From: Sphingomonas sp. LM7
GTDB lineage: Bacteria; Pseudomonadota; Alphaproteobacteria; Sphingomonadales; Sphingomonadaceae
DNA length: 64,000 nt
Reading direction: 5' to 3'
NCBI RefSeq assembly: GCF_002002925.1
Contig: NZ_CP019511.1
Span: 2,418,001 to 2,482,000, forward strand
Shown here: positions 19,582 through 29,418 of the stretch, in pieces
Position numbering within the stretch: position 1 is the stretch's first letter
Layout: each line of letters begins with the position of its first letter
Notes under the pieces: model-generated
Told to the model about the DNA's origin: nothing
The model's input: only the letters and a program-made list of their open reading frames with translations
Database searches by the model: none
Position numbers and translations under genes: made by a program

Positions 19582-20213
19582 TGCATCACTCCCGATGGAA
19601 ACGGCGTCCATTTGCCGACTCGTACGCCCGCCGCACGCAGTGCCTTGCCGGTCCAGGCATTGCAGGTGCGGATCGCGCTATATCCGCCCTGCGCGACATA
19701 GAACGCATCGCTGCCGCCATAGCCCCGAGCCGGCGCGCCCTCGCCGAAATTCGCGCGGATGAACGCCGCCAGCCGCCGATATTCGTCGGGCCGCAACACC
19801 ACCGCCTTGACGTTCGGGCCGACGCGCGGCGCTGCAATGCGCGACACGTGCATCACCGTGGCGCTCGCGCCGACCAGCGCCTTGCCCACCCGAATCGGGC
19901 TCACGTCCCACCACGTCGGCGTGTTCAGATAGAAGTCGCGATCGCCCCAGCCGAACGCGATATGGCTTGCTGCGGCCCGGCGCGGATCGGCGAGATGCTC
20001 GGGCCTGAGCAAATCGTCCCACGCCACCCCCTCCGCCGAAACCGGCAGCACCAGATCGGTGTGGATGCCGTTGTCGGCGACATAGACGGTCACGCCCCGC
20101 GCCGGCGGCACCCACTCGTCATTGGCCGGGATCGCGCTTCCCACCAGGCCCGCCGCGACGTAGCATAGAACCATTGCGCCCAGCCCGAGCAACGTTCGCA
20201 TCGTCCAGCGCAT
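19572..20213 (-). CDS. TIGR02117 / DUF2459 family protein
   Basis: A 213-residue protein of the TIGR02117 (DUF2459) family, which is often found near PHA or membrane-lipid genes in alphaproteobacteria and has no established activity. One N-terminal hydrophobic helix (~8-28) is followed by a soluble domain with VYVADNGIHTDLVLPV, IAFGWGDRDFYLNTPTWWDV and a C-terminal CNAWTGKALRAAGV. The conserved His, Asp and Cys suggest a hydrolase-like fold facing the periplasm. Start choice is uncertain: ATGs at 20240, 20213 and 20201 are in frame, and I prefer 20213. The gene is divergent from phhA. Confidence 0.82.
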   Translation of the reverse strand: MRWTMRTLLGLGAMVLCYVAAGLVGSAIPANDEWVPPARGVTVYVADNGIHTDLVLPVSAEGVAWDDLLRPEHLADPRRAAASHIAFGWGDRDFYLNTPTWWDVSPIRVGKALVGASATVMHVSRIAAPRVGPNVKAVVLRPDEYRRLAAFIRANFGEGAPARGYGGSDAFYVAQGGYSAIRTCNAWTGKALRAAGVRVGKWTPFPSGVMQWF

Positions 20214-20265
20214 TGCCCGTATGAGACCATTTCGTATCATTTGTAACAATGCTATGCCGGTTGCG

Positions 20266-21132
20266 ATGACAAAGGACACCCAGATACTCGAACGCCCCCC
20301 CGAAGGCGCCGCCGCCGACTGGACGATACCGCAGAATTGGCAGGCGTACAGCGCGCAGGAACACGCCACCTGGGACACGCTGTTCGAGCGCCAGGCCAAG
20401 CTGCTCCCGGGCCGTGCGTCCGAAGCGTATCTCAAGGGGCTCGACGCGCTGCGCCTGTCCGAATCAGGCATCCCCAATTTCGAGGAATTGTCCGCGCGGC
20501 TGATGAAGCTCACCGGCTGGCAGGTCGTCGCGGTGCCGGGGCTGGTCCCCGACGAGGTATTCTTCGATCACATGGCCAATCGCCGTTTCGTCGCGGGCAA
20601 TTTCATCCGCCGCCCCGATCAGCTCGACTATCTCCAGGAGCCGGACGTCTTCCATGACGTGTTCGGCCATGTCCCGATGCTCGCCGACCCGGTATTCGCC
20701 GACTATCTCGAAGCCTATGGCCGCGGCGGCGTCCGCGCGATGGAGCTGGGCGCGTTGAAGCAGCTCGGGCGGCTCTATTGGTACACCGTCGAATTCGGGC
20801 TGGTGCAAGAGGCCGAAGGGCTGCGCATCTACGGCGCGGGCATCGTCTCGAGCTCGGCCGAAAGCCGCTTCGCGCTCGACGACCCCAGCCCCAACCGCAT
20901 CGGCTTCGACTTGAAGCGGGTGATGCGCACCGACTATCGGATCGACGATTTCCAGCAGAACTACTTCGTCATCCCCAGCTTCGACGAGCTGCTCCGCACC
21001 ACGCTCGAAACCGATTTCGCCCCGCTCTACGACGAGATTCTGCCGCAACCGGATATCCCCATCGCCGAGATATTGCCAAGCGACGCAGTCCTAACCCAAG
21101 GTACGCAGGAGTATGCACGGAGCCGCGCCTGA
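20266..21132 (+). CDS. phhA: Phenylalanine 4-monooxygenase
   Basis: A pterin-dependent aromatic amino acid hydroxylase converting phenylalanine to tyrosine with tetrahydrobiopterin and O2. The 288-residue length matches bacterial PAH, which has only the catalytic domain. The non-haem iron ligands are the two His in DVFHDVFGHVP and the Glu in YWYTVEFGL. The ATG at 20266 (MTKDTQILERPP) is preferred over 20254; neither has a strong ribosome site. No phhB (pterin carbinolamine dehydratase) is adjacent. The stop overlaps the next start (TGATG). Confidence 0.96.
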   Translation: MTKDTQILERPPEGAAADWTIPQNWQAYSAQEHATWDTLFERQAKLLPGRASEAYLKGLDALRLSESGIPNFEELSARLMKLTGWQVVAVPGLVPDEVFFDHMANRRFVAGNFIRRPDQLDYLQEPDVFHDVFGHVPMLADPVFADYLEAYGRGGVRAMELGALKQLGRLYWYTVEFGLVQEAEGLRIYGAGIVSSSAESRFALDDPSPNRIGFDLKRVMRTDYRIDDFQQNYFVIPSFDELLRTTLETDFAPLYDEILPQPDIPIAEILPSDAVLTQGTQEYARSRA

Positions 21133-21677
21133 TGAAGTTCCTCGATTCGCTGTTCGGCAAGAAGGAAAAACCCGCGCCGATCGAGGAACCTGCCGCATCC
21201 GATGATGCCGATGCAGTCGTCGATGTTATTTTCGAGCGCGCCGACGCCGAACTGCAGCTGAAGACCGAAGCCGCGATGGGCTTGTGGGGGCTGGGATCGG
21301 GCGAGAGCTGGGCCGCCGATCTCGAGGCGGGGACGATCACTTTCGTCAATGCCAAGGGTTGGGAGATCAATGCTCCGGTGCAGGTGATCGGCACGCTCAA
21401 TACCGCCGACGGCACCTGGCTGTGGGGCTGGGACCATCCTTCGGTGCCCGCGCCGGTTTCCCTACACGCCGGCCTTGTCCGCGATTTCGGCGCGCAGCAC
21501 GGCCTCGAAGCGCTCACGACGCGCAAGATCGAGGCCGACGAGACCGACGGCTGGACCTTCGCCGCACTCGCCTGCCATCTCGCCGGCGCGCAGGGCGCCT
21601 ATCGCGGCCCCGCCGGCGACGCGCTGGTGTTCATGACCTATGGCGAAGTCAGCATCCGCGATCCCAACGCCGGCTGA
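21132..21677 (+). CDS. DUF6882 domain protein
   Basis: A 181-residue protein of unknown function whose central part (AAMGLWGLGSGESWAADL ... GTWLWGWDHPSVP) matches what I recall of the DUF6882 family. There is no signal peptide or membrane segment. A charged N-terminal tail (FGKKEKPAPIEEPAAS) is likely disordered. It is translationally coupled to phhA by a TGATG overlap, so it may be a conserved partner of phenylalanine catabolism, but no mechanism can be read from the sequence. Confidence 0.7.
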   Translation: MKFLDSLFGKKEKPAPIEEPAASDDADAVVDVIFERADAELQLKTEAAMGLWGLGSGESWAADLEAGTITFVNAKGWEINAPVQVIGTLNTADGTWLWGWDHPSVPAPVSLHAGLVRDFGAQHGLEALTTRKIEADETDGWTFAALACHLAGAQGAYRGPAGDALVFMTYGEVSIRDPNAG

Positions 21678-21680
21678 GGC

Positions 21681-22622
21681 TCAGATATCGAGCGCCCAGC
21701 CGTCACGCCCCTTGGGATCGGGCGGCGTGCTCGGCACGTAGCGCGCTTCGCCCGCGCTCAGGCGCAGGATCGTCCAATCCCCGCGGCGATCGACTTCCTC
21801 CAGTGCGCAGCCGCACGCCGCGAACGCCGCGACCACCTGCTCGCGCTGCGTCTCCAGCAATCCCGCCAGCACGATCGTCGCCCGCGAAGCGGCGACCGCC
21901 GCAAGCTCGGGCGCCATCGACACCAACGGCCCGGCAAGAATATTGGCGATCAGCAGGTCATAGGGCGCCCGCGCGGTGATCGTATCGCTGAGCGCGCCGT
22001 CGGCGACGATCAGCTCCAGCCCTTCCACGCCGTTATCGGCGGCATTGATCCGGGTCACGTCGATCGCAGAAGGGTCGATATCGGTCGCGACGATTCGCGC
22101 CTCGGGCCAGAGATGCGCCGCCGCGAACGCCAGCAGCCCGGTCCCGGTGCCCACGTCGATGACGCTGGCGAAGTCCCGCGCCGCCATCGCATCGAGCATC
22201 CTGAGACACCCCGAAGTCGTCGCGTGATGCCCGGTCCCGAACGCGCGTCCGGCATCGATCAGAAATGCGCGGCCACCCTCGGGCGCATCGACCGGATGCG
22301 CGCTGGTATGCACCACGAACCGCCCTTCCCGGATCGGCTCAAGCCCCGCCTGGCTCATCGCCACCCAATCCTCGGGCGTCAGCGCCTCGATCGCGGGTTC
22401 GACTCCTGCCGCACTCGGCGCCAGCGCGCGCAACGCATCGAGCATTGCCGCGTCGGGCGCGTCCTCCATATAGGCGTCGAGCCGCCAGCGCTCGACATCG
22501 TCCTCGACCTCTTCGGTAGTCATCAGCACGGCGTCGAGCGCGAACTCGCCGGCATCGATCGCCTCGGCTTCCGCGCGGGTGCACGGCAGCGTCACCTTCC
22601 AGCTGTCGACCTCAGCGGACAT
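21681..22622 (-). CDS. prmA: Ribosomal protein L11 methyltransferase
   Basis: Methylates ribosomal protein L11 using S-adenosylmethionine. The 313-residue protein has an N-terminal substrate-recognition domain and a C-terminal class I methyltransferase domain with AFGTGHHATTSGCL, the SAM loop DVGTGTGLLAFAAA, DIDPSAIDVT and the NILAGPL motif typical of PrmA (in place of a DPPY motif). It follows the SDR gene with an 11-base overlap and is transcribed with it. Confidence 0.95.
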   Translation of the reverse strand: MSAEVDSWKVTLPCTRAEAEAIDAGEFALDAVLMTTEEVEDDVERWRLDAYMEDAPDAAMLDALRALAPSAAGVEPAIEALTPEDWVAMSQAGLEPIREGRFVVHTSAHPVDAPEGGRAFLIDAGRAFGTGHHATTSGCLRMLDAMAARDFASVIDVGTGTGLLAFAAAHLWPEARIVATDIDPSAIDVTRINAADNGVEGLELIVADGALSDTITARAPYDLLIANILAGPLVSMAPELAAVAASRATIVLAGLLETQREQVVAAFAACGCALEEVDRRGDWTILRLSAGEARYVPSTPPDPKGRDGWALDI

Positions 22623-23313
22623 AGCTGGCTCCGTTGATGTCGAGCACCGCGCCGGTCATCGAGGGCGGCGCATCGAGCGCGCAGAAGCGTGCCAGCTTGG
22701 CGACTTCCTCGGGATCGGCGACGCGGCCCAGCGGGATATCGGCGAGCAATTTGTCGCCGCCGCGGCTCTCCAGATAGTCCTCGGCCATGCCGGTCATGGT
22801 GAAGCCCGGGCAGATCGCGAAGGCGAGGATGCCCTGCGCCGCATAGCCGCGTGCGATCGACTTGGTCATGCCGACCATTCCCGCCTTGGAGGCGGCATAA
22901 TGCCAATGCGCAGGACTGTCGCCGCGATAGGCGGCGCGGCTGGCGATGTTGACGATCCGCCCCGGCCGCCCCTCGGCCTGCCAGTGGCGCACTGCCAGGC
23001 GGCAGAGTTCGGCCGACGCAGTCAGGTTGACGCGCATCGTCTTCTCCCAGCCCGCGACCCAGTCGTCATGGTCGAGATCGAGCGGCGTTGCCTCGAAGAT
23101 GCCGGCATTGTTGATCAGCACGTCGATCCGCCCGTCGAGCGCATCGAGCGCCTTGGCCCACAGCGCCTGCGGCGCGGCGGGATCGGCGAAGTCGGCAGCG
23201 ATGCCGCTGCGCGTGCCCTGCCCGACGATGCGCACGCCATCGCGCGTGAGGGTCTCTGCGATCGCCGCGCCGATGCCGCGGCTGCTTCCGGTGACGAGGA
23301 TGTGAGTAGACAT
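22612..23313 (-). CDS. SDR family oxidoreductase
   Basis: A 233-residue classical short-chain dehydrogenase/reductase. The cofactor loop is TGSSRGIG, with NNAG in the core and the catalytic Tyr-Lys pair in HYAASKAG; the catalytic Ser is in NIASRAAY. It is similar to FabG-type 3-oxoacyl reductases, but the substrate is not deducible. Its place upstream of and overlapping prmA probably reflects operon economy rather than function. Confidence 0.9.
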   Translation of the reverse strand: MSTHILVTGSSRGIGAAIAETLTRDGVRIVGQGTRSGIAADFADPAAPQALWAKALDALDGRIDVLINNAGIFEATPLDLDHDDWVAGWEKTMRVNLTASAELCRLAVRHWQAEGRPGRIVNIASRAAYRGDSPAHWHYAASKAGMVGMTKSIARGYAAQGILAFAICPGFTMTGMAEDYLESRGGDKLLADIPLGRVADPEEVAKLARFCALDAPPSMTGAVLDINGASYVR

Positions 23314-23379
23314 GGCCGAGCCCTAGCCGCAGCGCGCAGAGGGCGCTAGCGCCACGGTTCGAACGCCGGGGGAACGAAC

Positions 23380-23781
23380 ATGCAGAACGAACCCAGAGTG
23401 GGCTGCGGCGCCGCCATCATCGCCGATGGGCGCATCCTGCTGGTACAGCGAAGGACTATGCCCGAAGCAGGAAGCTGGGGGCTGGCGGGCGGCAAGATCG
23501 ACTTGTTCGAAACCGCGCTCGACGCGACCGTCCGCGAAGTCCGCGAGGAACTGGGCATCGACATCGAGGCGCCCGAATTGCTGTGCTTCACCGACCAGAT
23601 CGACCGCGCGAACGCCATCCATTGGGTCGCGCCGGTCTATCTGGTCGAGCGTTTCGAAGGCACGCCGCGCAACGTCGAGCCCGAAAAGCACGCCGCCGTC
23701 GAATGGTTCGCGCTCGACGCTCTGCCCGCCCCGCTCACCAGCGCGACGGTCCAGGCGCTCGCCGCCTGGCGCCGGCGCTAG
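23380..23781 (+). CDS. NUDIX domain hydrolase
   Basis: A 133-residue pyrophosphohydrolase. The complete Nudix box runs from [18 protein letters not shown] to REELGI, with all acidic metal ligands. The N-terminal [16 protein letters not shown] resembles the MutT/ADP-sugar class of small enzymes, and substrate is not predictable. It is convergent with the chemoreceptor gene; the two stop codons share the palindromic CTAG at 23778-23781. Confidence 0.9.
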   Translation: MQNEPRVGCGAAIIADGRILLVQRRTMPEAGSWGLAGGKIDLFETALDATVREVREELGIDIEAPELLCFTDQIDRANAIHWVAPVYLVERFEGTPRNVEPEKHAAVEWFALDALPAPLTSATVQALAAWRRR

Positions 23782-25142
23782 GCAGCGACCGAAGTCGAAA
23801 ATGTCTCCGCGGCGGAACGCAGCTGATTGAGCCTGTCGTCGACTTCGGCGACGTCCTGCTGAAGCGTGTCGATCTCGCTGGTTACCGTCTTGGTGTCTTC
23901 GCGGATCGCCCCGATCGTCGCCGACATCGAATCGGCGGCGAGTGCGGTCTCGTCGACCGCCGCGGTGATCGCCGTCACCGTCTGCGCCTGGACTTCCATC
24001 GCCGCGCGGATGCGGTTGGCGCTTTCCTGCACTTCGTTGACCGTCGATCGGATCGAGGCATTGGTCTCCACCGTCGACTTGGTTGCCGACTGGATCGACG
24101 CGATCTTGGCGGCGATGTCGTCGGTCGCCCGCGCCGTCTGGCTGGCGAGGCTCTTCACTTCCTGCGCGACCACGGCAAAGCCGCGGCCGGCATCGCCCGC
24201 ACGGGCAGCTTCGATCGTCGCGTTGAGCGCGAGCAAATTGGTCTGCCCGGCAATGTCGCGGATCAGCCCGAGGATCGATTCGATCGACTTGGCATGATCG
24301 GACAGCATCTCGGACATGCCCACCGCGGCGCCAGCCTGGCTCGACGCGCGCGTGGCGATATCGGCGGCCGCCTCGACTTCGTTGCGGGCATCCTCGATCG
24401 CACGGATCAGGCCCGCGGCGGTCTGCGCAGCTTCGCGCATCGCCACGGCCGACTGCTCGGCAGCGGCAGCAACTTCGCTCGCCTTGCCCAGCATGCCCCG
24501 CGCAGAGCTTGATGCCCCCTGCGCCTGGACGCGGATACGGTTGCCCAGCGCCGTGGCGCCTTCGATCGATTCACTGATGCTGGCGCGGAATCGCGCCGAA
24601 CTGTCGCGGCGTTCCTCGCTGACCTGCGCCGCGTCGGTCGCGCCGAGATGGCCCGCCATCAGATCGGCTTCGGCCATCGCCAGCCGCTGGACGACGTCGC
24701 ACAGCCGGCCCAGCCGGTCGGCGTCGGTGACCTTGTCGCGGATCACCCGCATGATCGTGCTATGGGCATAGGCGAAGGAGGCGAGCACCGCGGGAAGCGG
24801 CACGCCGCCGGCATAGGTCTGCGCGGCATAGCCGCACGCCATCTCCACCCATTCCTCGGTGAAGGCAGCGGCGAACTTCAACCGCGAATACCGTGCGCCC
24901 ATCTGGACCTGCTCTTCGAAGTCGCGTTCGCTCTCGAAGGCGGCGCGCATCGGTGCGCTGGCCGGCATCTCCAGGAAATGCTTCCAGAAGGCGCGCGCGA
25001 TCTCCTCGTGATGCCCTTCGAGCATCGCGTCGATCTCAGCACAGGCCGGCAGAACCGCCCCGTCCCAGTCGTAGACTCGCCGATGCTCCTCGACCGAGCG
25101 GGTGCCCCCGCTCCAACGTCCCGGTTCGCGCCGTCCTACCAT
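23778..25142 (-). CDS. Soluble methyl-accepting chemotaxis protein with globin-like sensor domain (1)
   Basis: A 454-residue cytosolic chemoreceptor with no membrane segment. Residues ~20-185 form an all-helical globin-like sensor domain (pattern [14 protein letters not shown], then [18 protein letters not shown]). Residues ~200-450 are the coiled-coil signalling domain with the conserved hairpin tip [20 protein letters not shown]. In my alignment to globin-coupled sensors, the proximal haem His position holds Gln, so haem binding is doubtful. It lies 10 bases after a close paralogue, with GGAGAG before its ATG. The signalling domains of the two are nearly identical, while the sensors differ. 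Confidence 0.88.
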   Translation of the reverse strand: MVGRREPGRWSGGTRSVEEHRRVYDWDGAVLPACAEIDAMLEGHHEEIARAFWKHFLEMPASAPMRAAFESERDFEEQVQMGARYSRLKFAAAFTEEWVEMACGYAAQTYAGGVPLPAVLASFAYAHSTIMRVIRDKVTDADRLGRLCDVVQRLAMAEADLMAGHLGATDAAQVSEERRDSSARFRASISESIEGATALGNRIRVQAQGASSSARGMLGKASEVAAAAEQSAVAMREAAQTAAGLIRAIEDARNEVEAAADIATRASSQAGAAVGMSEMLSDHAKSIESILGLIRDIAGQTNLLALNATIEAARAGDAGRGFAVVAQEVKSLASQTARATDDIAAKIASIQSATKSTVETNASIRSTVNEVQESANRIRAAMEVQAQTVTAITAAVDETALAADSMSATIGAIREDTKTVTSEIDTLQQDVAEVDDRLNQLRSAAETFSTSVAA

Positions 25143-25152
25143 CTATTCTCTC

Positions 25153-26520
25153 CTAGGCCGCGACTTTCGATACGAAGTCGCTGGCACTGAACTTCAAGGT
25201 GCCGAGTTGGCTGTCGAGGGCAGCAAAGCCCTGGCCAACCCGGTCGATTTCGGATGCCACCGTCTCGGTGTCCTCGCGGATCGCGCCGATCGTCGCCGAC
25301 ATCGAATCGGCGGCGAGCGCGGTCTCATCGACCGCCGCGGTGATCGCCGTCACCGTCTGCGCCTGGACTTCCATTGCGCTGCGGATGCGGTTGGCGCTTT
25401 CCTGCACTTCGCTCACCGTCTCGCGGATCGAGGCATTGGTCTCGACCGTGCTGCGCGTCGCCGACTGGATCGACGCGATCTTCGCAGCGATGTCGTCGGT
25501 GGCGCGGGCAGTCTGGTTGGCGAGACTCTTCACTTCCTGCGCAACCACCGCGAAGCCGCGGCCGGCGTCGCCGGCACGGGCAGCTTCGATCGTCGCATTG
25601 AGCGCGAGCAGATTGGTCTGCCCGGCGATGTCGCGGATCAGGCCGAGGATCGATTCGATCGACTTGGCATGATCGGACAGCATTTCGGACATGCCCACCG
25701 CGGCGCCCGCCTGGCTCGACGCGCGCGTGGCGATGTCGGCTGCTGCCTCCACTTCGGTGCGCGCGTCCTCGATCGCGCGGATCAGGCCCGCGGCAGTCTG
25801 CGCGGCTTCGCGCATCGCCACGGCCGATTGCTCGGCAGCGGCGGCGACTTCGCTCGCCTTGCCCAACATCCCGCGTGCCGAAGCCGAAGTATGCACTGCC
25901 TGGATGCGGAGCTGGTCGCCTTCGCGCGACGCATTCTCGACGGTCAGCCCGATCGAGTCGCGGAATTCGGCGGCAAGCCGGTCGCGCGCGGTCTGCGAGC
26001 TGTGTTCGCGATACAGGTTATAAAGCTCGACGGTGATGTCGCCCTCGAGTGCCGACAGCCGCATCAGCGTGTCGATCAGTGCTGCGAGGCGGGTATCGTC
26101 GGTGCCGACGCGGCGAATCAGCACCTGCAGCGCCGCACGATCGCTGGCGCTGATCATCGACAGCAGCGCCATCGGCGGCACGTCGGCTGCATAGGCGGCG
26201 GCGACCGAGCGTTCGATCGATTCGAGCCACGCATTGCCCTGCAGGTCGAGGAAACGGTTCTTGAGGAACACCACGCCGAGATCGATCATCTTGGCGGTAT
26301 CGTCGGTCGCCCAGCTGCGCTGGTCGGCGAAGCAATGCAGCCATTGCTGCCAATAGGCTTCGGATACCGATTTGATCTCGGGCTCCAGCATCTCCCACGC
26401 GTCGCGGCTCGAACGCGCCAGCGATCCTTCGACATCGAACACGCGCAGCCGGGCGCGAATGTCGATCCGGGCGCTCATCGTGCCGGGTGCCGGCAAGTCC
26501 TTGGTCGATGCCACAGTCAA
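25153..26520 (-). CDS. Soluble methyl-accepting chemotaxis protein with globin-like sensor domain (2)
   Basis: Upstream member of a tandem chemoreceptor pair, 455 residues and also without membrane segments. The sensor (residues ~20-185) is divergent from that of its neighbour but has the same helical layout; the position of the proximal haem His reads Ala. The signalling half matches the neighbour at about 205 of 213 residues. I use the TTG at 26520, since AAGGGG lies 5 bases upstream; in-frame GTG (26514) and ATG (26478) are alternatives. No che genes are adjacent. Confidence 0.88.
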   Translation of the reverse strand: MTVASTKDLPAPGTMSARIDIRARLRVFDVEGSLARSSRDAWEMLEPEIKSVSEAYWQQWLHCFADQRSWATDDTAKMIDLGVVFLKNRFLDLQGNAWLESIERSVAAAYAADVPPMALLSMISASDRAALQVLIRRVGTDDTRLAALIDTLMRLSALEGDITVELYNLYREHSSQTARDRLAAEFRDSIGLTVENASREGDQLRIQAVHTSASARGMLGKASEVAAAAEQSAVAMREAAQTAAGLIRAIEDARTEVEAAADIATRASSQAGAAVGMSEMLSDHAKSIESILGLIRDIAGQTNLLALNATIEAARAGDAGRGFAVVAQEVKSLANQTARATDDIAAKIASIQSATRSTVETNASIRETVSEVQESANRIRSAMEVQAQTVTAITAAVDETALAADSMSATIGAIREDTETVASEIDRVGQGFAALDSQLGTLKFSASDFVSKVAA

Positions 26521-26628
26521 AGGGTCCCCTTGAAGCGGCCGTGAGGAATCCGGCCGCCACTCGCACCGGCTATGGCGCGGGAATGGTTAAGGGGGGGTTA
26601 GAGCCCGGGCTTGCGCATGCATCCCGAC

Positions 26629-26656
26629 TTGCATCCCCTGCACCGGGGACTAATGA
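26629..26656 (+). promoter_or_regulatory. Candidate promoter of the sdh operon
   Basis: TTGCAT (26629-26634), a 16-base spacer and TAATGA (26651-26656) lie 29 bases upstream of the sdhC start. The spacer contains a CCCC...GGGG inverted repeat that could be a regulatory site. This is a pattern match only. Confidence 0.3.
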
Positions 26657-26684
26657 GACGGCGTCGACCCGAAAGGAATGCCAT

Positions 26685-27107
26685 TTGGCCAATGTCCGCA
26701 GCCCTGCGCGGCCGCTCTCGCCGCACCTATCGATCTGGAAGTGGGGACCCTCGATGGCGGTCTCGATCGTCCATCGCGTCACCGGTTCGGGCATGGCGAC
26801 GGTCGGCACGATCCTGTTCGTCTGGTGGCTGGCGGCAATGGCCTCGGGACCGGCGGCCTATGCCGCGTTCCTCGATCTGTTCACGCTCAGCTCGGGCAAG
26901 CTCAACGTTGCCGGCTATATCGTCGGGATCGGACTGACGCTGTCGTTCTTCCAGCACATGGCATCGGGCGTGCGGCATCTGTTCCTCGACGCCGGCGCGA
27001 ATTTCGAACTTGGCGCGAACAAGCGCACCGCGCTCGCGACCTTCGTCGTCGCCATCGTCGCCACCGCAGCCTTCTGGGTCTTCCTGCTGGAGAAGAGCAA
27101 TGGGTAA
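26685..27107 (+). CDS. sdhC: Succinate dehydrogenase cytochrome b556 subunit
   Basis: Membrane anchor subunit of complex II, 140 residues with three hydrophobic helices. RPLSPHLSIWKWGP and SIVHRVTGSGM are the family signature, including the Ser/Arg near the quinone site, and HMASGVRHLFLD holds the haem-ligand His. The start is TTG at 26685: AAAGGA lies 7 bases upstream, and translating from it gives MANVRSPARPLSPHLS, as in homologues. Upstream ATGs in the same frame would add an unrelated sequence. It overlaps sdhD by 8 bases. Confidence 0.95.
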   Translation: MANVRSPARPLSPHLSIWKWGPSMAVSIVHRVTGSGMATVGTILFVWWLAAMASGPAAYAAFLDLFTLSSGKLNVAGYIVGIGLTLSFFQHMASGVRHLFLDAGANFELGANKRTALATFVVAIVATAAFWVFLLEKSNG

Positions 27108-27489
27108 CGGCACCGAAATCGGCCGCGTGCGCGGCCTCGGCTCCGCCCATCAGGGCGCCGAGGGCTGGTGGCACCACAAGATCAGCGCGGGATCGAACCT
27201 GGCGCTCGTCCTCTGGTTCATCCTCTCGATCGCGCTGCTGCCCGGCTATGACTATGCAACGATCACCGCCTGGCTGGCCCAGCCCGCTGCCGCAGTGCCG
27301 CTGATCCTGCTGGTGTTCAGCGTCTTCTACCACTTCCACCACGGCCTCACCGTGGTGATCGAGGATTACCAGCACGATCACACACGCTTCGTGCTGCTGC
27401 TCCTGCTCAAGTATTTCACTATCGCCACCGCGACGCTGGCGATCTTCTCGATCCTCAAGGTCGCCTTCACTGCCGGAGCCGCGCTCTGA
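27100..27489 (+). CDS. sdhD: Succinate dehydrogenase hydrophobic membrane anchor
   Basis: Second membrane anchor of complex II, 129 residues with three predicted helices. The N-terminal [19 protein letters not shown] is the typical alphaproteobacterial start, and [14 protein letters not shown] contains the haem b ligand region. It starts inside sdhC and its TGA overlaps the sdhA ATG, so the three genes are translationally coupled. Confidence 0.94.
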   Translation: MGNGTEIGRVRGLGSAHQGAEGWWHHKISAGSNLALVLWFILSIALLPGYDYATITAWLAQPAAAVPLILLVFSVFYHFHHGLTVVIEDYQHDHTRFVLLLLLKYFTIATATLAIFSILKVAFTAGAAL

Positions 27490-29291
27490 TGCCCGCCGCG
27501 TACAAGATCATCGATCACACCTATGACGCCGTCGTCGTCGGCGCCGGCGGTTCGGGCCTGCGCGCCACCATGGGCGCGGCCGAAGCCGGCCTCAAGACGG
27601 CGTGCATCACCAAGGTGTTCCCGACGCGCAGCCACACCGTGGCCGCACAGGGCGGCATCGCGGCATCGCTCGGCAACAATAGCCCCGATCACTGGTCGTG
27701 GCACATGTTCGACACCGTCAAGGGCTCCGACTGGCTCGGCGACCAGGACGCGATCGAATATATGGTGCGCGAGGCGCCCGCCGCGGTCTACGAGCTCGAG
27801 CATGCTGGCGTGCCGTTCAGCCGCAACGACAACGGCACGATCTACCAGCGCCCGTTCGGCGGCCACATGCAGAATATGGGTGAAGGCCCGCCGGTCCAGC
27901 GCACCTGCGCCGCCGCCGACCGCACCGGCCACGCAATGCTGCACGCGCTCTACCAGCAGAGCCTGAAGTACGACGCCGACTTCTACGTCGAATATTTCGC
28001 GCTCGACCTGATCATGGAGAACGGCGCCTGCCGCGGCGTGATTGCTTTGTGCATGGAAGACGGCAGCATCCACCGCTTCCGCAGCCATTCGGTCGTGCTC
28101 GCCACCGGCGGCGGCGGCCGCGTCTACCAGTCGGCAACCTCGGCACACACCTGCACCGGCGACGGCAACGGCATGGCGCTGCGCGCCGGCATCGCACTGC
28201 AGGACATGGAGTTCGTCCAGTTCCACCCGACCGGCATCTACGGCGCCGGCGTGCTGATCACCGAGGGCGCGCGCGGCGAAGGCGGCTATTTGACCAACTC
28301 CGAGGGCGAGCGCTTCATGGAGCGCTATGCCCCTAGCGCGAAGGATCTCGCCAGCCGCGACGTCGTCGCCCGCTCGATGGCGATGGAGATCCGCGAGGGC
28401 CGCGGCGTCGGCAAGGAGAAGGATCACATTTTCCTTCACCTGAACCATATCGACCCGAAGATCCTGCACGAGCGGCTGCCCGGCATCACCGAGACCGGCA
28501 AGATCTTCGCCGGCGTCGACCTCACCCGCCAGCCACTGCCGGTGGTACCGACCGTCCATTACAATATGGGCGGCATCCCGACCAACTATCACGGCGAAGT
28601 CGTCCACAATAAGGACGGCAATCCCGACACCGTCATCCCCGGCCTGTTCGCGGTCGGCGAGGCGGCATGCGTCTCGGTTCACGGCGCCAACCGCCTTGGC
28701 TCGAACTCGCTGATCGATCTCGTCGTGTTCGGCCGCGCCACCGGCCTGCGCCTCAAGGAAATCGTCAAGCCCGGCACCGCGCACGCGGCGCTGCCGGCAA
28801 ATTCGGAAGAGTTTTCGCTCACCCGTCTCGACCATTTCCGCAACGCCAAGGGTGCGAAGCCCACTGCGCAGATTCGCGCCGACATGCAAAAGACGATGCA
28901 GCGCCACTGCGCCGTGTTCCGCGACAGCGCATTGCTCGCCGAAGGCGTCACCCACATGGACGCCGTCTATCAGAGCTTCCAGGACGTCGGCATCTCCGAC
29001 CGGTCGCTGATCTGGAACACCGATCTGGTCGAGACGCTCGAACTCGACAATCTGATCGGCCAGGCCGTGGTGACGATCCAGTGCGCCGCCAACCGGAAGG
29101 AAAGCCGCGGTGCACACATGCACGAGGACTTCCCCGATCGGAACGACGCCGAGTGGATGAAGCACACTGTTGCGACATTCGAAGGCTGGGGCGGCAAGCA
29201 GGGCGGCGTCGCGATCGACTATCGCCCGGTGCACGACTACACGCTGACGGACGAGATCGAGTATATCAAGCCGAAGAAGCGGGTGTACTGA
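27489..29291 (+). CDS. sdhA: Succinate dehydrogenase flavoprotein subunit
   Basis: Catalytic flavoprotein of complex II, oxidising succinate to fumarate; 600 residues. The FAD loop is [23 protein letters not shown] holds the His that is covalently linked to [23 protein letters not shown] and the C-terminal [13 protein letters not shown] are diagnostic. sdhB, which normally follows, is absent: after a 127-bp gap the next gene points the other way. The iron-sulfur subunit must be encoded elsewhere. Confidence 0.97.
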   Translation: MPAAYKIIDHTYDAVVVGAGGSGLRATMGAAEAGLKTACITKVFPTRSHTVAAQGGIAASLGNNSPDHWSWHMFDTVKGSDWLGDQDAIEYMVREAPAAVYELEHAGVPFSRNDNGTIYQRPFGGHMQNMGEGPPVQRTCAAADRTGHAMLHALYQQSLKYDADFYVEYFALDLIMENGACRGVIALCMEDGSIHRFRSHSVVLATGGGGRVYQSATSAHTCTGDGNGMALRAGIALQDMEFVQFHPTGIYGAGVLITEGARGEGGYLTNSEGERFMERYAPSAKDLASRDVVARSMAMEIREGRGVGKEKDHIFLHLNHIDPKILHERLPGITETGKIFAGVDLTRQPLPVVPTVHYNMGGIPTNYHGEVVHNKDGNPDTVIPGLFAVGEAACVSVHGANRLGSNSLIDLVVFGRATGLRLKEIVKPGTAHAALPANSEEFSLTRLDHFRNAKGAKPTAQIRADMQKTMQRHCAVFRDSALLAEGVTHMDAVYQSFQDVGISDRSLIWNTDLVETLELDNLIGQAVVTIQCAANRKESRGAHMHEDFPDRNDAEWMKHTVATFEGWGGKQGGVAIDYRPVHDYTLTDEIEYIKPKKRVY

Positions 29292-29418
29292 TACGTCTGC
29301 CGCTCGCTTTTTTGGCGCTACTGCTTGGTCTTATCCGGCCCATGTGACTTGACGATCTCATGCCAGCCATTCGCCGGGATAGACCGCGAACGCAGATGGT
29401 ACGGTGACAGCTATCAAC

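Noticed and set aside
23778..26520. Long near-identical sequence blocks that could look like a mobile element or assembly duplication
   Set aside because: They are the signalling halves of two complete, different chemoreceptor genes; the sensors differ and there are no terminal repeats.
27378..29234. A 618-codon minus-strand frame opposite sdhA
   Set aside because: Antisense shadow; sdhA has the FAD and His-FAD motifs and coupled starts.
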